Source of the DNA: Aquirufa aurantiipilula
Lineage (GTDB): Bacteria; Bacteroidota; Bacteroidia; Cytophagales; Spirosomataceae
NCBI RefSeq assembly: GCF_019923745.1
Contig: NZ_JAANOG010000011.1
Coordinates: 36,198 to 100,197, forward strand
Direction: 5' to 3'
Length of the DNA stretch: 64,000 bases
Shown here: in pieces, positions 8,801 through 19,471 of the stretch
Numbering within the stretch: position 1 is the first letter of the stretch
How the letters are laid out: every line of letters starts with the position of its first letter
Made by a program: the position numbers and the translations under genes
The notes under the pieces: generated by a model
Databases searched by the model: none
What the model was told of the DNA's origin: nothing
The model's input: only the letters and a program-made list of their open reading frames with translations

Positions 8801-9695
8801 GATTAACTTCAATGAAATAAATGTTTTCGTCACGGTCAACTAAAAACTCTACCGTACCGGCATTGTAGTAGTTTACTGCTTTACCTATTGAAAGAGCATA
8901 TTGGTATAATTTCTTTTTCGTTTCGTCTTTGAGACCAAAAGAAGGTGCTATTTCTACCACCTTTTGGAATCGGCGCTGAACAGAACAATCGCGTTCATAT
9001 AAGTGCACCAAATTACCATGTTGATCACCCAATAACTGTACTTCTATATGTTTGGGCTGATCAATGAATTTCTCTATGAAAATCGTTTCGTCACCAAAGG
9101 CATTCTTTGCCTCATTTCGAGCCTCATTGTAAGCTTTTTCTAAATCTTCTTCTAAACGAACAACACGCATACCTCTTCCTCCTCCACCTGCTGCCGCTTT
9201 CACCATCACTGGAAAACCAATTCTTTTGGCTTCAGAAAGTGCCAATGAATAAACTGACAAATCTCCCTTTGAATCTTGAATCATCGGAACATTGGCTTTC
9301 ATGGCCGCAACTTTCGCAGCAACTTTATCACCCAATGCATCCATCGCCTCTGGAGAAGGACCTACAAAGACAACTCCTTCTTCCCTACAACGACGAGCCA
9401 AATTGACATTCTCGGATAAAAATCCGTATCCCGGATGTATCGCATCGATGTTTTTGCTTTTACATAAAGCAATCAATCCTTCATAATCCAAATAAGGTTT
9501 TAAAGGCTCATCGTCTTTACCAATTTGGTAGGCTTCATCCGCTTTGTAACGGTGTAAGGAATACCTATCCTCAAAGGTATAAACAGCGACGGTCCGAATC
9601 CCCAATTCGGAGGCAGCACGCATGATACGAATAGCGATTTCACCACGATTGGCGATAAGGAGACTAGAAATTTTTCTTACGTATGACTTTGGCAT
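5835..9695 (-). CDS. pyc: Pyruvate carboxylase fused to a C-terminal gamma-glutamylcyclotransferase domain
   Basis: A 1286-residue protein. Residues 1-1155 or so form a complete pyruvate carboxylase: biotin carboxylase with the Gly-rich ATP loop GGGGRGMRV, a carboxyltransferase starting FTDTTFRDGHQS with the metal-site HLHTHDTAS, the allosteric linker, and a biotinyl domain with EAMKMES (biotinyl Lys1114). It carboxylates pyruvate to oxaloacetate. Ordinary enzymes end about here. This one continues without a stop or a usable internal start into residues 1158-1286, which carry the GGCT/AIG2 signature YLFVYGTLRR and a LDEYEEF motif whose Glu1235 aligns with the catalytic Glu of GGACT. I chose ATG 9695 over TTG 9704. 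The phosphodiesterase gene follows after one base. Confidence 0.93.
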   Translation of the reverse strand: MPKSYVRKISSLLIANRGEIAIRIMRAASELGIRTVAVYTFEDRYSLHRYKADEAYQIGKDDEPLKPYLDYEGLIALCKSKNIDAIHPGYGFLSENVNLARRCREEGVVFVGPSPEAMDALGDKVAAKVAAMKANVPMIQDSKGDLSVYSLALSEAKRIGFPVMVKAAAGGGGRGMRVVRLEEDLEKAYNEARNEAKNAFGDETIFIEKFIDQPKHIEVQLLGDQHGNLVHLYERDCSVQRRFQKVVEIAPSFGLKDETKKKLYQYALSIGKAVNYYNAGTVEFLVDRDENIYFIEVNPRVQVEHTITEEVTGIDIVRTQILIAQNYKLSDPGIYILSQEDIPLRGFAIQCRITTEDPTNGFKPDFGTIIAYRNAAGFGIRLDEGSSYPGVKISPYFDSMLVKVSAKGRTLLGAAERLNRALTEFRIRGVKTNIPFLRNVISHPIFQNGQCTVQFIDTHPELFKFTPTRDRSTKALRYLGEVIVNGNPDVKVKPTASFRPPIIPYSDALSDFPKGNKQLLMELGPEKFAKHIRETKQVLFTDTTFRDGHQSLLATRVRTQDMLAVASGFAKSFPQLFSMEVWGGATFDVAMRFLQESPWKRLQEFRQAMPNMLLQMLFRGSNAVGYSAYPDNLIEKFVEKSSEAGIDVFRIFDSLNWVEAMKVSIRAVRERTPGIAEAAICYTGDVFTNEKYNLQYYLDLARQLEDEGAHMLAIKDMAGLLRPFQAELLVKELKKAVDIPIHLHTHDTASIQSATYLKAIEAGVDVVDGALAAMSGLTSQPNLNSLVAMMQGHADQDLIDLEEMNQYSNYWEAVRTWYTPFESELKAGTAEVYDNEIPGGQYTNLRGQAVALGVGDKFELLKDNYSEANKLFGDIVKVTPSSKVVGDMAIFMTANSLTAEDVYAKGATLSFPESVKDFFKGGLGQPYQGFPKQLQEIILKGETPMEGRPNDHLAPIDFDKDFAAFQAKFPDNEGGFYDYLSYKMYPKVYEDYYKNHQIYGDLTAMPTPAFFYGLKQDEEIMITIEPGKTIIVKFLHMSEPDESGLRNVTFELNGQARRIKVLDKNIKVERPQHVKASQKGDIGAPLQGRLSRILVKPGEEVKKNAPLYVIEAMKMESIVSAPFEGIIGNVVLHEGTVVEQEDLVLTLEEAKLPEPNVEEYLFVYGTLRRDCGNDLHRLLARNSDYVGMATYQGRMYQVAEYPGIIASEDQKDQVIGELYLLSNTIKLLSVLDEYEEFDADKPDKSLFVRTKVSVQLNGQEVESYAYLYNRPTQADTQIVSGDYLKK

Positions 9696-9719
9696 TATCT
9701 TCAATTATTGCATTCTAAC

Positions 9720-9746
9720 AAAAATGCTAAAATAATTGGCATTTTT
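9720..9746. other. Small inverted repeat upstream of the pyruvate carboxylase fusion
   Basis: An 8-base perfect inverted repeat (AAAAATGC ... GCATTTTT) lies 25 bases upstream of the ATG of the pyruvate carboxylase fusion, inside the 213-base divergent gap shared with pdxA. It is AT-rich and could be an operator or chance. I did not find a convincing TAnnTTTG box for the carboxylase in this gap. Confidence 0.3.
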
Positions 9747-9908
9747 GCATTAATTGCCCCATTTTCTTTGCCGAATATTAAAAATTTACAATAATTATAG
9801 GGTTCGTTACTAATTTGCCGGTAGATTATTTTCCGAAAAAGGGACCACAAAAAAAATCAAGCCCTCTTCCCTCGAAATTTCTTAACTTGCAGGCTGAATT
9901 TTTGAAGC

Positions 9909-10916
9909 ATGAACACAAATAAACCTTTGATTGGTATTAGCCTAGGTGATTATAATGGCATAGGCCCTGAGATCATTTTAAAAGCATTGGGTAGCCCAAG
10001 AATTTTGAAATGGTGTACTCCTGTCATTTATGGTTCTAAAAAGGTATTGGATTTCTACCGACAAAAATTAGAGCTGAAAGATTGGTCTATCAAAATAGTT
10101 GACAACCTTAATCAGGTACAAGAAGGTCAAAGTTATTTAGTGAAAGCATGGGACGATAAAGATACCATGGTTGAACCTGGAAAAGTAACCCAAGAAGCTG
10201 GAAAAGCCGCCTTTGATTGCCTGGAAATGGCGATTAAAGATTTAGATCGTGGCTTATTATCTGCCTTGGTGACTGCTCCTATCAATAAACATAACATTCA
10301 GTCTGAGGCATTTTCATTTCCTGGACATACAGAATATTTAACCGAACGTTTTGATGCCAAATCGTCATTAATGATGATGGTAAGTGATAACCTACGTATG
10401 GGAGTTGCTACGGGACATTTACCCTTACAAGAAGTAAGCAATGCCTTGAATGCCCAATTGCTAAAAGATAAAATCAGTTTGTTTTTAAAGAGTTTGAAAG
10501 AAGATTTCTCTATTGATAAACCCAAATTAGCTGTATTAGGATTAAACCCTCATGCAGGAGAATCGGGCTTATTAGGAAAAGAGGAATTAGAAATCATTCA
10601 ACCAGTCATCGACGAATTTAGAAGCAAAGGAAATTTAGTGTTTGGTCCATATCCAGCCGATGGTTTTTTTGGTAAAGCACAATTCAAAGAATTTGATGGC
10701 GTTTTAGGTATGTATCATGATCAAGGTTTGATACCTTTCAAATACATAGCTTTTGATACCGGTGTCAATTTTACTGCGGGACTTCCCATCATTAGAACAT
10801 CTCCAGATCATGGAACTGCCTATGATATAGCTGGTAAAAATGAAGCTGATCCTAGTTCCTTCATGAATGCCATCTTTTTGGCAATGGATTTAGTAAAAAA
10901 TAGAATGCAAGCATAA
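9909..10916 (+). CDS. pdxA: 4-hydroxythreonine-4-phosphate dehydrogenase
   Basis: A 335-residue PdxA, full length for the family. It oxidises 4-phosphohydroxy-L-threonine in the DXP-dependent branch of pyridoxal 5'-phosphate synthesis, giving the amine that PdxJ condenses with deoxyxylulose phosphate. Visible motifs are GISLGDYNGIGPEI at the N-terminus, VTAPINKHNI, the metal-ligand FPGHTEYL, LGLNPHAGESG and the C-terminal MYHDQGLIPFK and SPDHGTAYDIAG. It is the first gene of a tight unit with a hydroxyacid dehydrogenase (one base away) and mutS2. Cytoplasmic. Confidence 0.96.
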   Translation: MNTNKPLIGISLGDYNGIGPEIILKALGSPRILKWCTPVIYGSKKVLDFYRQKLELKDWSIKIVDNLNQVQEGQSYLVKAWDDKDTMVEPGKVTQEAGKAAFDCLEMAIKDLDRGLLSALVTAPINKHNIQSEAFSFPGHTEYLTERFDAKSSLMMMVSDNLRMGVATGHLPLQEVSNALNAQLLKDKISLFLKSLKEDFSIDKPKLAVLGLNPHAGESGLLGKEELEIIQPVIDEFRSKGNLVFGPYPADGFFGKAQFKEFDGVLGMYHDQGLIPFKYIAFDTGVNFTAGLPIIRTSPDHGTAYDIAGKNEADPSSFMNAIFLAMDLVKNRMQA

Positions 10917-10917
10917 C

Positions 10918-11844
10918 ATGCCCGCCCAAGTCCTAATCATCGATGAAGTACATGAATCCATGGCCATTGGCTTGGAGGCTATGCAATTTTCTGTGGTAGA
11001 TGGAAGCACATGGAGCAAAGAGGAAATTATTCAACAAATTGCTCATTTTGAAGGTTTAGTGGTTCGAAGTAAGCTCAAAATTGATACTTCATTTCTAACA
11101 AAAGCTGTTTCTCTACGATTTATTGCAAGAGCAGGGGCAGGATTGGATTTGATTGATTTAGAAGCTGCCCATCAACAAAACGTAGCCGTTTTTGCCGCAA
11201 ACGAAGGCAATAAAGAAGCTGTTGCTGAACATGTAATTGGTCAATTATTAAGTCTAGCTCATCATATGCATAAATCCGACAAAGAAGTAAGGCAAGGAAT
11301 CTGGGACAGAGAAGGAAACAGAGGTTGGGAGATTTCTGGAAAAACCATTGGTATCATAGGTTATGGACATATGGGACAATCGGTAGCTAGTCGTTTAAGC
11401 TGCTTTGGATCTACCATGTTGGTTTATGACAAATACCAACCCGTTAGTCGGTATAATGCTGATATGCAGGATATTTTTGATCACGCAGATATTGTTTCAT
11501 TGCATATCCCTTTAACAGAGGAAACTCGCGGTATGGTAAATGAGCAATGGATATCTCAATTTAAAAAGCCCATTGTCCTCATCAATAGTTCAAGAGGTGC
11601 CATTACTCCTTTGCCGGCCTTATTATCAGGCTTACAAAGTGGTCAAATACAAGGACTTATATTGGATGTTTTACCTAATGAAAAAATCAATACTTGGTCA
11701 ACAGAAGAAAAAATATTATTTGATCAAATAAGTTCCTATCCTGCTACCCTATTCAGTCCACACGTAGCTGGATGGACCATTGAAAGTTACCGCAAAATCA
11801 ACGAGGTACTACTTGCCAAAATTAAAGCCTTTTATACCGCATGA
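10918..11844 (+). CDS. D-isomer 2-hydroxyacid dehydrogenase (SerA/PdxB-like)
   Basis: A 308-residue NAD-dependent dehydrogenase of the D-2-hydroxyacid family, lacking the regulatory ACT domain of long SerA. The cofactor fold shows GIIGYGHMGQSVASRL, and the catalytic Arg, Glu and His lie in INSSRGA, DVLPNEK and FSPHVAG. 3-Phosphoglycerate is one possible substrate. Its position one base after pdxA makes 4-phosphoerythronate (the PdxB step, which feeds the PdxA substrate through SerC) an alternative; this is inference from neighbourhood, since the canonical PdxB dimerisation domain is not evident. The stop overlaps the start of mutS2 (ATGA), indicating translational coupling. Confidence 0.85.
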   Translation: MPAQVLIIDEVHESMAIGLEAMQFSVVDGSTWSKEEIIQQIAHFEGLVVRSKLKIDTSFLTKAVSLRFIARAGAGLDLIDLEAAHQQNVAVFAANEGNKEAVAEHVIGQLLSLAHHMHKSDKEVRQGIWDREGNRGWEISGKTIGIIGYGHMGQSVASRLSCFGSTMLVYDKYQPVSRYNADMQDIFDHADIVSLHIPLTEETRGMVNEQWISQFKKPIVLINSSRGAITPLPALLSGLQSGQIQGLILDVLPNEKINTWSTEEKILFDQISSYPATLFSPHVAGWTIESYRKINEVLLAKIKAFYTA

Positions 11845-14282
11845 ATTACCCTGAAGGATTAGCTGACAAAATAGGCTTTAGCCATGTTCAGTCCGACATC
11901 AAAGCAGCTTGTCTCAGCCAGATGGGAGTAGAATTCGCAGAAAAAATGCGCTTTTCTAATCGATTTCCCTTAGTAAAACAATGGGTCAATCAAGTGCATG
12001 AAATGAAGCAATTGATGGCTGAGCGTGGAGGAGAATGGCCACAAGTAGATTATTATGACTTACGTCCATGGCTTGCTCCGTTAACCTTGGAAGGAAATTA
12101 TTTATCAGCCGACCAATGGAGAGATTGGCAAAGGGGATTGGATGTACTCTACCAATGCATTCGATTTTTTCACCTTTTAGATGCTGAAACCTATCCAGAA
12201 TTACATCAATTAACTCGTCAGTATTCCCAAAAAATCGCAGAGATTTCAGATCAGGATTACATGCAATTATTACCTGTTTTGCAAGAATTAGGTAGGGTAT
12301 TTGATGCCAATGGACAAATAAAAGAAAATGCATCCTCGGAATTAGGAGAGATTAGAAGGAAGAAAAATGCCGAAGAGCAAGGATTGCGGAAGAAGCTTGA
12401 TAGTCTGTTGAATCAAGCACAACAACAAGGCTGGATTTCTAAGGATTTCTCCTTGACGCTCAGAAATGGTCGAATGGTAATTCCTTTGGCAGCTGAACAT
12501 AAACGGAAGATCAAAGGTTTTGTCCAAGATGAATCTGATACAGGTAAAACCGTATTTTTAGAACCTGCCGATGCGTTAACAGCCAATAATGAAATCAAAT
12601 CTTTGGAGTCGGCAGAAAAGCGAGAAATCATTCAGATACTTTCACGTTTATCTGACCGTGTAAGACCCATGGTACCTATGTTGACTCAATGGTTACAATG
12701 GTTAGGTTTGATTGATTTTATACGCGCAAAAGCCATGTGGGCCCAAGAACACCGTGCTATTTTACCTCATTTACAGGAAAAACCTAGTTTAGATTGGCGA
12801 AATGCTCGTCATCCTTTATTAGAAAAATCTCTGGAGAAAATAGGTAAAAAAATTAAGCCTTTGTCGATTCATTTAGACGAAAAGAAACGACTTATGGTAG
12901 TCTCTGGCCCAAATGCTGGAGGTAAATCTGTCACCTTAAGTACCGTTGGGCTATTGCAATATCTTTATCAATCAGGATGTTTGGTGCCAATCGAAGAAGG
13001 CTCTAGCATGGGATTCTTTCAGCAGATTTTTCTAGATATGGGAGATGAACAGAATCTAGAAAATGAATTAAGTACTTATAGTTCTCATTTGAGTAACATG
13101 CGTTATTTCCTTCAACATGCCAATGCAAAAACATTGGTATTAGTGGATGAATTTGGTACAGGTACTGAACCCTCTTTAGGAGGAGCCATTGCTGAAGCTA
13201 TTCTGGAAAAATTGGCTGATAAAGGTTGTTATGGTGCTATCAATACGCACTTTGGTAATCTAAAAAGTTTAGCCGACCGCAAAGAAGGATTATTCAATGC
13301 TGCCATGCGCTATGATACAGCACATTTGGAACCTTTATTTATCTTAGATATGGGTAAACCAGGTAGTTCATTTGCTTTTGAAATTGCTCAAAAAATAGGT
13401 TTACCAACGGGTATCATTGAAAATGCCCGAAAAAAACTCGGTAAAAAGCAGGTTGATTTTGATAAGCTTTTACTAGAAACTGAAACAGAGAAGCAGATTT
13501 GGCAAAGTAAAAACAATAGCCTTAGTCTTCAAAATGAACAAGTAGATGCCATCAAACAGCAATATGAGCAGTTGAAAAATCATTTGCAAGAAGAGCAAAA
13601 AAACATCATCAATAAAGCCAAGGCTGAAGCTAAACAATTGGTCAAAGAAGCCAATCAACGAATTGAGCAAACCATTCGAGAGATTAAGGAAAAAGCAGCT
13701 GGCAAGGAAGAGACCAAAGTGCTTCGAGAAAAGCTGGATGATTTTGCCCAAAAATCACTCATTGAGGCTCCAGTAAAACCTAAACCAGCATCGAATCCAA
13801 TTGTCAAACTAATCAGTGGTCCAATCGCTGTCGGGGACTGGGTTGCGATACAAGATGGAGGTAGTGAACCAACAGTAGGTCAAGTATTAGAAATCAAAGG
13901 CAAAGATGCATTGTTGGCCTTAGGATCTATTAGTTCTACTATTAAATTAAAGCGATTACAAAAGGTCCAAGCTCCCAAAACAGAGAAAATCAAAACTGCT
14001 CCTTTAAAAGGCATTGACATTAATGACCGAATGGCGCAATTTAGCTTAACACTAGATTTACGAGGCAAAAGAGGTGAGGAAGTTTGGGTGACTTTGGATC
14101 AATACATCAACGATGTGTTGCTTTTAGGCGCTCCTGAAGTACGAATTTTACACGGAAAGGGTGATGGTATTTTACGGAGTTTGGTTAGAGAGCAATTAAA
14201 ACGCTATGCCCAAATCAAGCAGGTACAGGATGAACATGCCGACCGCGGAGGTGCAGGTATCAGTGTCGTTACGATGAAATAG
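11841..14282 (+). CDS. mutS2: MutS2 family endonuclease
   Basis: An 813-residue protein with the MutS2 layout: N-terminal core/clamp without a mismatch-reading domain, ATPase with VVSGPNAGGKSVTLSTVG (Walker A) and LVLVDEFGTGTEPSLGG (Walker B), a charged coiled coil at about residues 530-640, a KOW-like segment, and a C-terminal Smr nuclease domain (LDLRGKRGEEV, then LHGKGDGILR). MutS2 proteins act on branched DNA and, in some bacteria, on collided ribosomes rather than in mismatch repair. The 4-base overlap with the dehydrogenase gene makes it the third member of the pdxA unit. Confidence 0.94.
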   Translation: MNYPEGLADKIGFSHVQSDIKAACLSQMGVEFAEKMRFSNRFPLVKQWVNQVHEMKQLMAERGGEWPQVDYYDLRPWLAPLTLEGNYLSADQWRDWQRGLDVLYQCIRFFHLLDAETYPELHQLTRQYSQKIAEISDQDYMQLLPVLQELGRVFDANGQIKENASSELGEIRRKKNAEEQGLRKKLDSLLNQAQQQGWISKDFSLTLRNGRMVIPLAAEHKRKIKGFVQDESDTGKTVFLEPADALTANNEIKSLESAEKREIIQILSRLSDRVRPMVPMLTQWLQWLGLIDFIRAKAMWAQEHRAILPHLQEKPSLDWRNARHPLLEKSLEKIGKKIKPLSIHLDEKKRLMVVSGPNAGGKSVTLSTVGLLQYLYQSGCLVPIEEGSSMGFFQQIFLDMGDEQNLENELSTYSSHLSNMRYFLQHANAKTLVLVDEFGTGTEPSLGGAIAEAILEKLADKGCYGAINTHFGNLKSLADRKEGLFNAAMRYDTAHLEPLFILDMGKPGSSFAFEIAQKIGLPTGIIENARKKLGKKQVDFDKLLLETETEKQIWQSKNNSLSLQNEQVDAIKQQYEQLKNHLQEEQKNIINKAKAEAKQLVKEANQRIEQTIREIKEKAAGKEETKVLREKLDDFAQKSLIEAPVKPKPASNPIVKLISGPIAVGDWVAIQDGGSEPTVGQVLEIKGKDALLALGSISSTIKLKRLQKVQAPKTEKIKTAPLKGIDINDRMAQFSLTLDLRGKRGEEVWVTLDQYINDVLLLGAPEVRILHGKGDGILRSLVREQLKRYAQIKQVQDEHADRGGAGISVVTMK

Positions 14283-14365
14283 TCGAAAATCTTCCTCTAT
14301 TCATGCCTCGATTAATAAAAAAATACTGACCTTTGTCCCTGATTTTTTACACTTAACAATACATT

Positions 14366-14794
14366 ATGTCTATTGCAAAAACTGGCGACCAGGTTGCCGT
14401 TCATTACACAGGAAAACATACCGATGGCAGTATCTTTGATTCGTCCGTTGGAAGCAACCCATTAGAATTTCAATTAGGTTCTGGCATGGTTATCAAAGGA
14501 TTTGATGATGGTGTGACTGGAATGACTATTGGTGAGAAAAAAACCATTACTATTCCAGCTGCAGAAGCTTATGGCGAGCATTCTCCAGAAAACACCTTAA
14601 CCATTGAAAGAAATCAAATTCCATCTCATATTCCAGTAGAATTGGGCGTTACTTTAAATATGCACCAAGATGGCGGACATGTTATAGAAGTAACTGTGAC
14701 TGATTTAACAGATACGCATGTAACATTGGATGCGAACCACCCAATGGCTGGAAAAGATTTAACTTTTGAATTAGAATTAGTCGCGATTAAATAA
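14366..14794 (+). CDS. FKBP-type peptidyl-prolyl isomerase, SlyD-like
   Basis: A 142-residue protein with the SlyD arrangement: an FKBP half (VHYTGKHTDGSIFDSS), an insert-in-flap chaperone domain in the middle, and the returning FKBP strand ending in NHPMAGKDLTFELEL, which is diagnostic for SlyD-type enzymes. It lacks the His-rich metal tail of enterobacterial SlyD. It catalyses proline cis-trans isomerisation and has chaperone activity in the cytoplasm. The next gene (YfhO) starts 9 bases on. Confidence 0.9.
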   Translation: MSIAKTGDQVAVHYTGKHTDGSIFDSSVGSNPLEFQLGSGMVIKGFDDGVTGMTIGEKKTITIPAAEAYGEHSPENTLTIERNQIPSHIPVELGVTLNMHQDGGHVIEVTVTDLTDTHVTLDANHPMAGKDLTFELELVAIK

Positions 14795-17239
<2,445 letters not shown>

Positions 17240-17243
17240 GTAT

Positions 17244-18134
17244 ATGATATATTCGATGACCGGTTTTGGGAAGGCCCAAAAAGAAATACAAGATCTTCAA
17301 ATCAAAGTAGAGGTCAAGAGTTTGAATTCTAAATTCACCGATTTGTTTTGTCGCCTGCCCAAGTCGCTTTCTGCTAGAGAAATTGAAGTACGAAATTACC
17401 TTACTCAGCAATTAGAACGAGGAAAAATAGAGTTATCATTGACTATGCAAAAGGCCACGGAAACGGCCTCTCCTAGCCTGTTACCGGAAAAGCAAATTGA
17501 AGAATTATTCAGTGAATTAAAGCGAGTAGCAAAGCAAGTTGGGGTAGAATCTGTGAATGAAACAGCCCTGTATTTGCATGCTTTATCCATGCCCAATACC
17601 ATTCAGGCCGAACAAAGCCAAGAAACGGAAGAAGAAGTAGAGGCCCTTTGGCAATCCATTTTTGAGATCATACAAGAGGCGACTCAAGAATGTAAATCCT
17701 TTCGTTTGAGAGAAGGTAATGTGGTAGAAGAGAAATTCAAGGAATACATTGCTTCGATTAAGAATGGACTTGATGCTGTAAAAGAGCAAGATTTGATTCG
17801 TATGCCTAATATCCGTGAACGGATGAAAAAGTCCTTGTTGGACTTAGGATTGAATGAAGATTTTGACCAAAATCGTTTCGAGCAAGAGGTGGTATATTAC
17901 ATTGAGAAATTTGATATTTCTGAAGAAAAAGTTCGCTTAGCGACTCACCTAGAATATTTCCTTGAAGTATTAAAAGAAGGGAACGGTAAAAAATTAAATT
18001 TCATGGCGCAAGAAATTGGCCGAGAAATCAACACCATTGGGTCCAAGGCCAATGATTCTCAAATCCAGCGTATCGTGGTAAACATGAAAGATGAATTAGA
18101 GAAAATCAAAGAGCAAACAGCGAATGTACTTTAA
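17244..18134 (+). CDS. yicC: YicC family endoribonuclease-like protein
   Basis: A 296-residue YicC protein of the usual length, with the N-terminal YSMTGFGKAQ and EVKSLNSKF signatures and the C-terminal domain (KLNFMAQEIGREINTIGSK) that defines the family. YicC has been reported as a ribonuclease involved in small-RNA turnover and stress responses in enterobacteria; activity in this phylum is untested as far as I know. It starts 4 bases after YfhO and converges on the DUF6941 gene. In many Bacteroidota yicC precedes gmk, which is not the case here. Confidence 0.9.
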   Translation: MIYSMTGFGKAQKEIQDLQIKVEVKSLNSKFTDLFCRLPKSLSAREIEVRNYLTQQLERGKIELSLTMQKATETASPSLLPEKQIEELFSELKRVAKQVGVESVNETALYLHALSMPNTIQAEQSQETEEEVEALWQSIFEIIQEATQECKSFRLREGNVVEEKFKEYIASIKNGLDAVKEQDLIRMPNIRERMKKSLLDLGLNEDFDQNRFEQEVVYYIEKFDISEEKVRLATHLEYFLEVLKEGNGKKLNFMAQEIGREINTIGSKANDSQIQRIVVNMKDELEKIKEQTANVL

Positions 18135-18139
18135 TAGTG

Positions 18140-18189
18140 TTTAGTGATTAGTAATTGAAGAATCTAATCCCTAATAACTAATCACTAAA
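18140..18189. repeat. Inverted repeat between convergent genes
   Basis: Two 13-base arms (TTTAGTGATTAGT and its complement) separated by 24 bases fill the short gap between yicC and the DUF6941 gene. No T-tract follows, so termination is uncertain. Similar ATTAGT-type low-complexity sequence recurs at about 30850-30890. Confidence 0.5.
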
Positions 18190-18191
18190 AA

Positions 18192-18590
18192 CTAATAATC
18201 TACCACCCCTACTGTCAGGCTCAATCCCGTTCTGAATTCCCTATCATAGAAGAACTCAAAAGCGTATTTCCCGGGCATCTCAAATTTGGAATGAACTAAA
18301 TTCCAAATGATATTCAACGTGGTATGATCCGCATTGGGGTTCTTTTGTATCGTGAACTCTCCTTTAAATGGCTCATGGAAGTTGTCGCCCTGTGGATTTA
18401 AAGCATCAATTTGGAAATAATGCAATCCAAGCTCCGAATTTGCTATTCGAATACGGGCAACAATAGCACAAGATGGATGAATGGCAGGAAACTCCTTGGC
18501 CGTGATGTTATCAAACGTGCCATTGATCACCAATTTGCCTTGTCCATAATCGGCAGCATAATCTGCCAAGGTGAATATCTCAACTTCCAT
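18192..18590 (-). CDS. DUF6941 family protein
   Basis: A 132-residue soluble protein beginning MEVEIFTLADYAADYGQGK, the hallmark of the DUF6941 family, with a beta-rich sequence and a conserved GTFDNI segment. No function is known. I chose the ATG at 18590 because the conserved family start coincides with it; an upstream ATG at 18626 would add an unconserved hydrophobic stretch and overlap the transporter gene. It is the distal gene of a minus-strand run behind the DMT transporter. Confidence 0.75.
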   Translation of the reverse strand: MEVEIFTLADYAADYGQGKLVINGTFDNITAKEFPAIHPSCAIVARIRIANSELGLHYFQIDALNPQGDNFHEPFKGEFTIQKNPNADHTTLNIIWNLVHSKFEMPGKYAFEFFYDREFRTGLSLTVGVVDY

Positions 18591-18600
18591 ATGTATTTCT

Positions 18601-19467
18601 TTAAAGTAGTAATAGAACAATAGCAATACAGCCTAAACTAATTCCAATGCCCTGTCGACCGCTTATTTTCTCCTTAAAAAACAAGTAGGCTACGGCCGTA
18701 GATCCCACTATTACTCCAATATTAAATATTGGCAAAACTATCGCTCCATTGTTACCAAAGTAATCCAAGGTTTTCAATAAAAAGTAAAAGGAGAAGAAAT
18801 TAGGCAATCCTAAAGGAAAAGCCGCCAACATAGAAGACTTATTCCAAGTAAATTTCCCTAAGATCGTTCCACGAACTAATTCCAGTACTGAAGCACCAAT
18901 TGCCCCAGCCACAATCATCAGCATGAATGGAATTGTCCCCCCTGCTTCTATGGCAACTTCTGCATTCAAAAAATTGAAGGCTGTATTGGTTATTCCATAT
19001 CCAACAAACACCAATAATAAAGCTAATAAAGATTTATTTTGCCCCTTTGCATCTATTTGTGGGCTACAGAAATAAATAGCACCAAAAGCCAAAAGTAAAC
19101 CAACAATGATTTGCCAAGTCCAAGTAGCCCCTCCCCGATTCCAAATCAATAAATTAAATAATACAGGAATAACTAAAGAGATATTATTGGCCAAGGAAGT
19201 TGTCGCCATGCCGTTTTTCTGGGTCGAAAAACCTGTCAAAAGGAAAGTAAGCACAAAACCCAAACCCAAGGCCACCATTCCCATTGAATAAGACAAATCT
19301 GGCCAATGAAATGGTAGTGCATTAGGCTGAACAGCCCAGCCCGTTAAAAAACAAATGGGATAATTTAAGAGGATAGTCAAACTAGTGTCCACTCCAAATT
19401 TGGCATGCATCCTAAAATTGACCAACAATAAAACGGCAAAGAAAACGCTTAAAACAAAGTATATCAT
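18601..19467 (-). CDS. DMT-superfamily (EamA-like) transporter
   Basis: A 288-residue integral membrane protein with about ten hydrophobic segments, split into two similar halves in the manner of drug/metabolite transporters. The second half ends with the family-like AYLFFKEKISGRQGIGISLG pattern. Substrate is unknown; relatives export small metabolites or take up sugars. It begins 4 bases after the stop of hemH, so both are probably on one message. Confidence 0.75.
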   Translation of the reverse strand: MIYFVLSVFFAVLLLVNFRMHAKFGVDTSLTILLNYPICFLTGWAVQPNALPFHWPDLSYSMGMVALGLGFVLTFLLTGFSTQKNGMATTSLANNISLVIPVLFNLLIWNRGGATWTWQIIVGLLLAFGAIYFCSPQIDAKGQNKSLLALLLVFVGYGITNTAFNFLNAEVAIEAGGTIPFMLMIVAGAIGASVLELVRGTILGKFTWNKSSMLAAFPLGLPNFFSFYFLLKTLDYFGNNGAIVLPIFNIGVIVGSTAVAYLFFKEKISGRQGIGISLGCIAIVLLLL

Positions 19468-19471
19468 GGCA

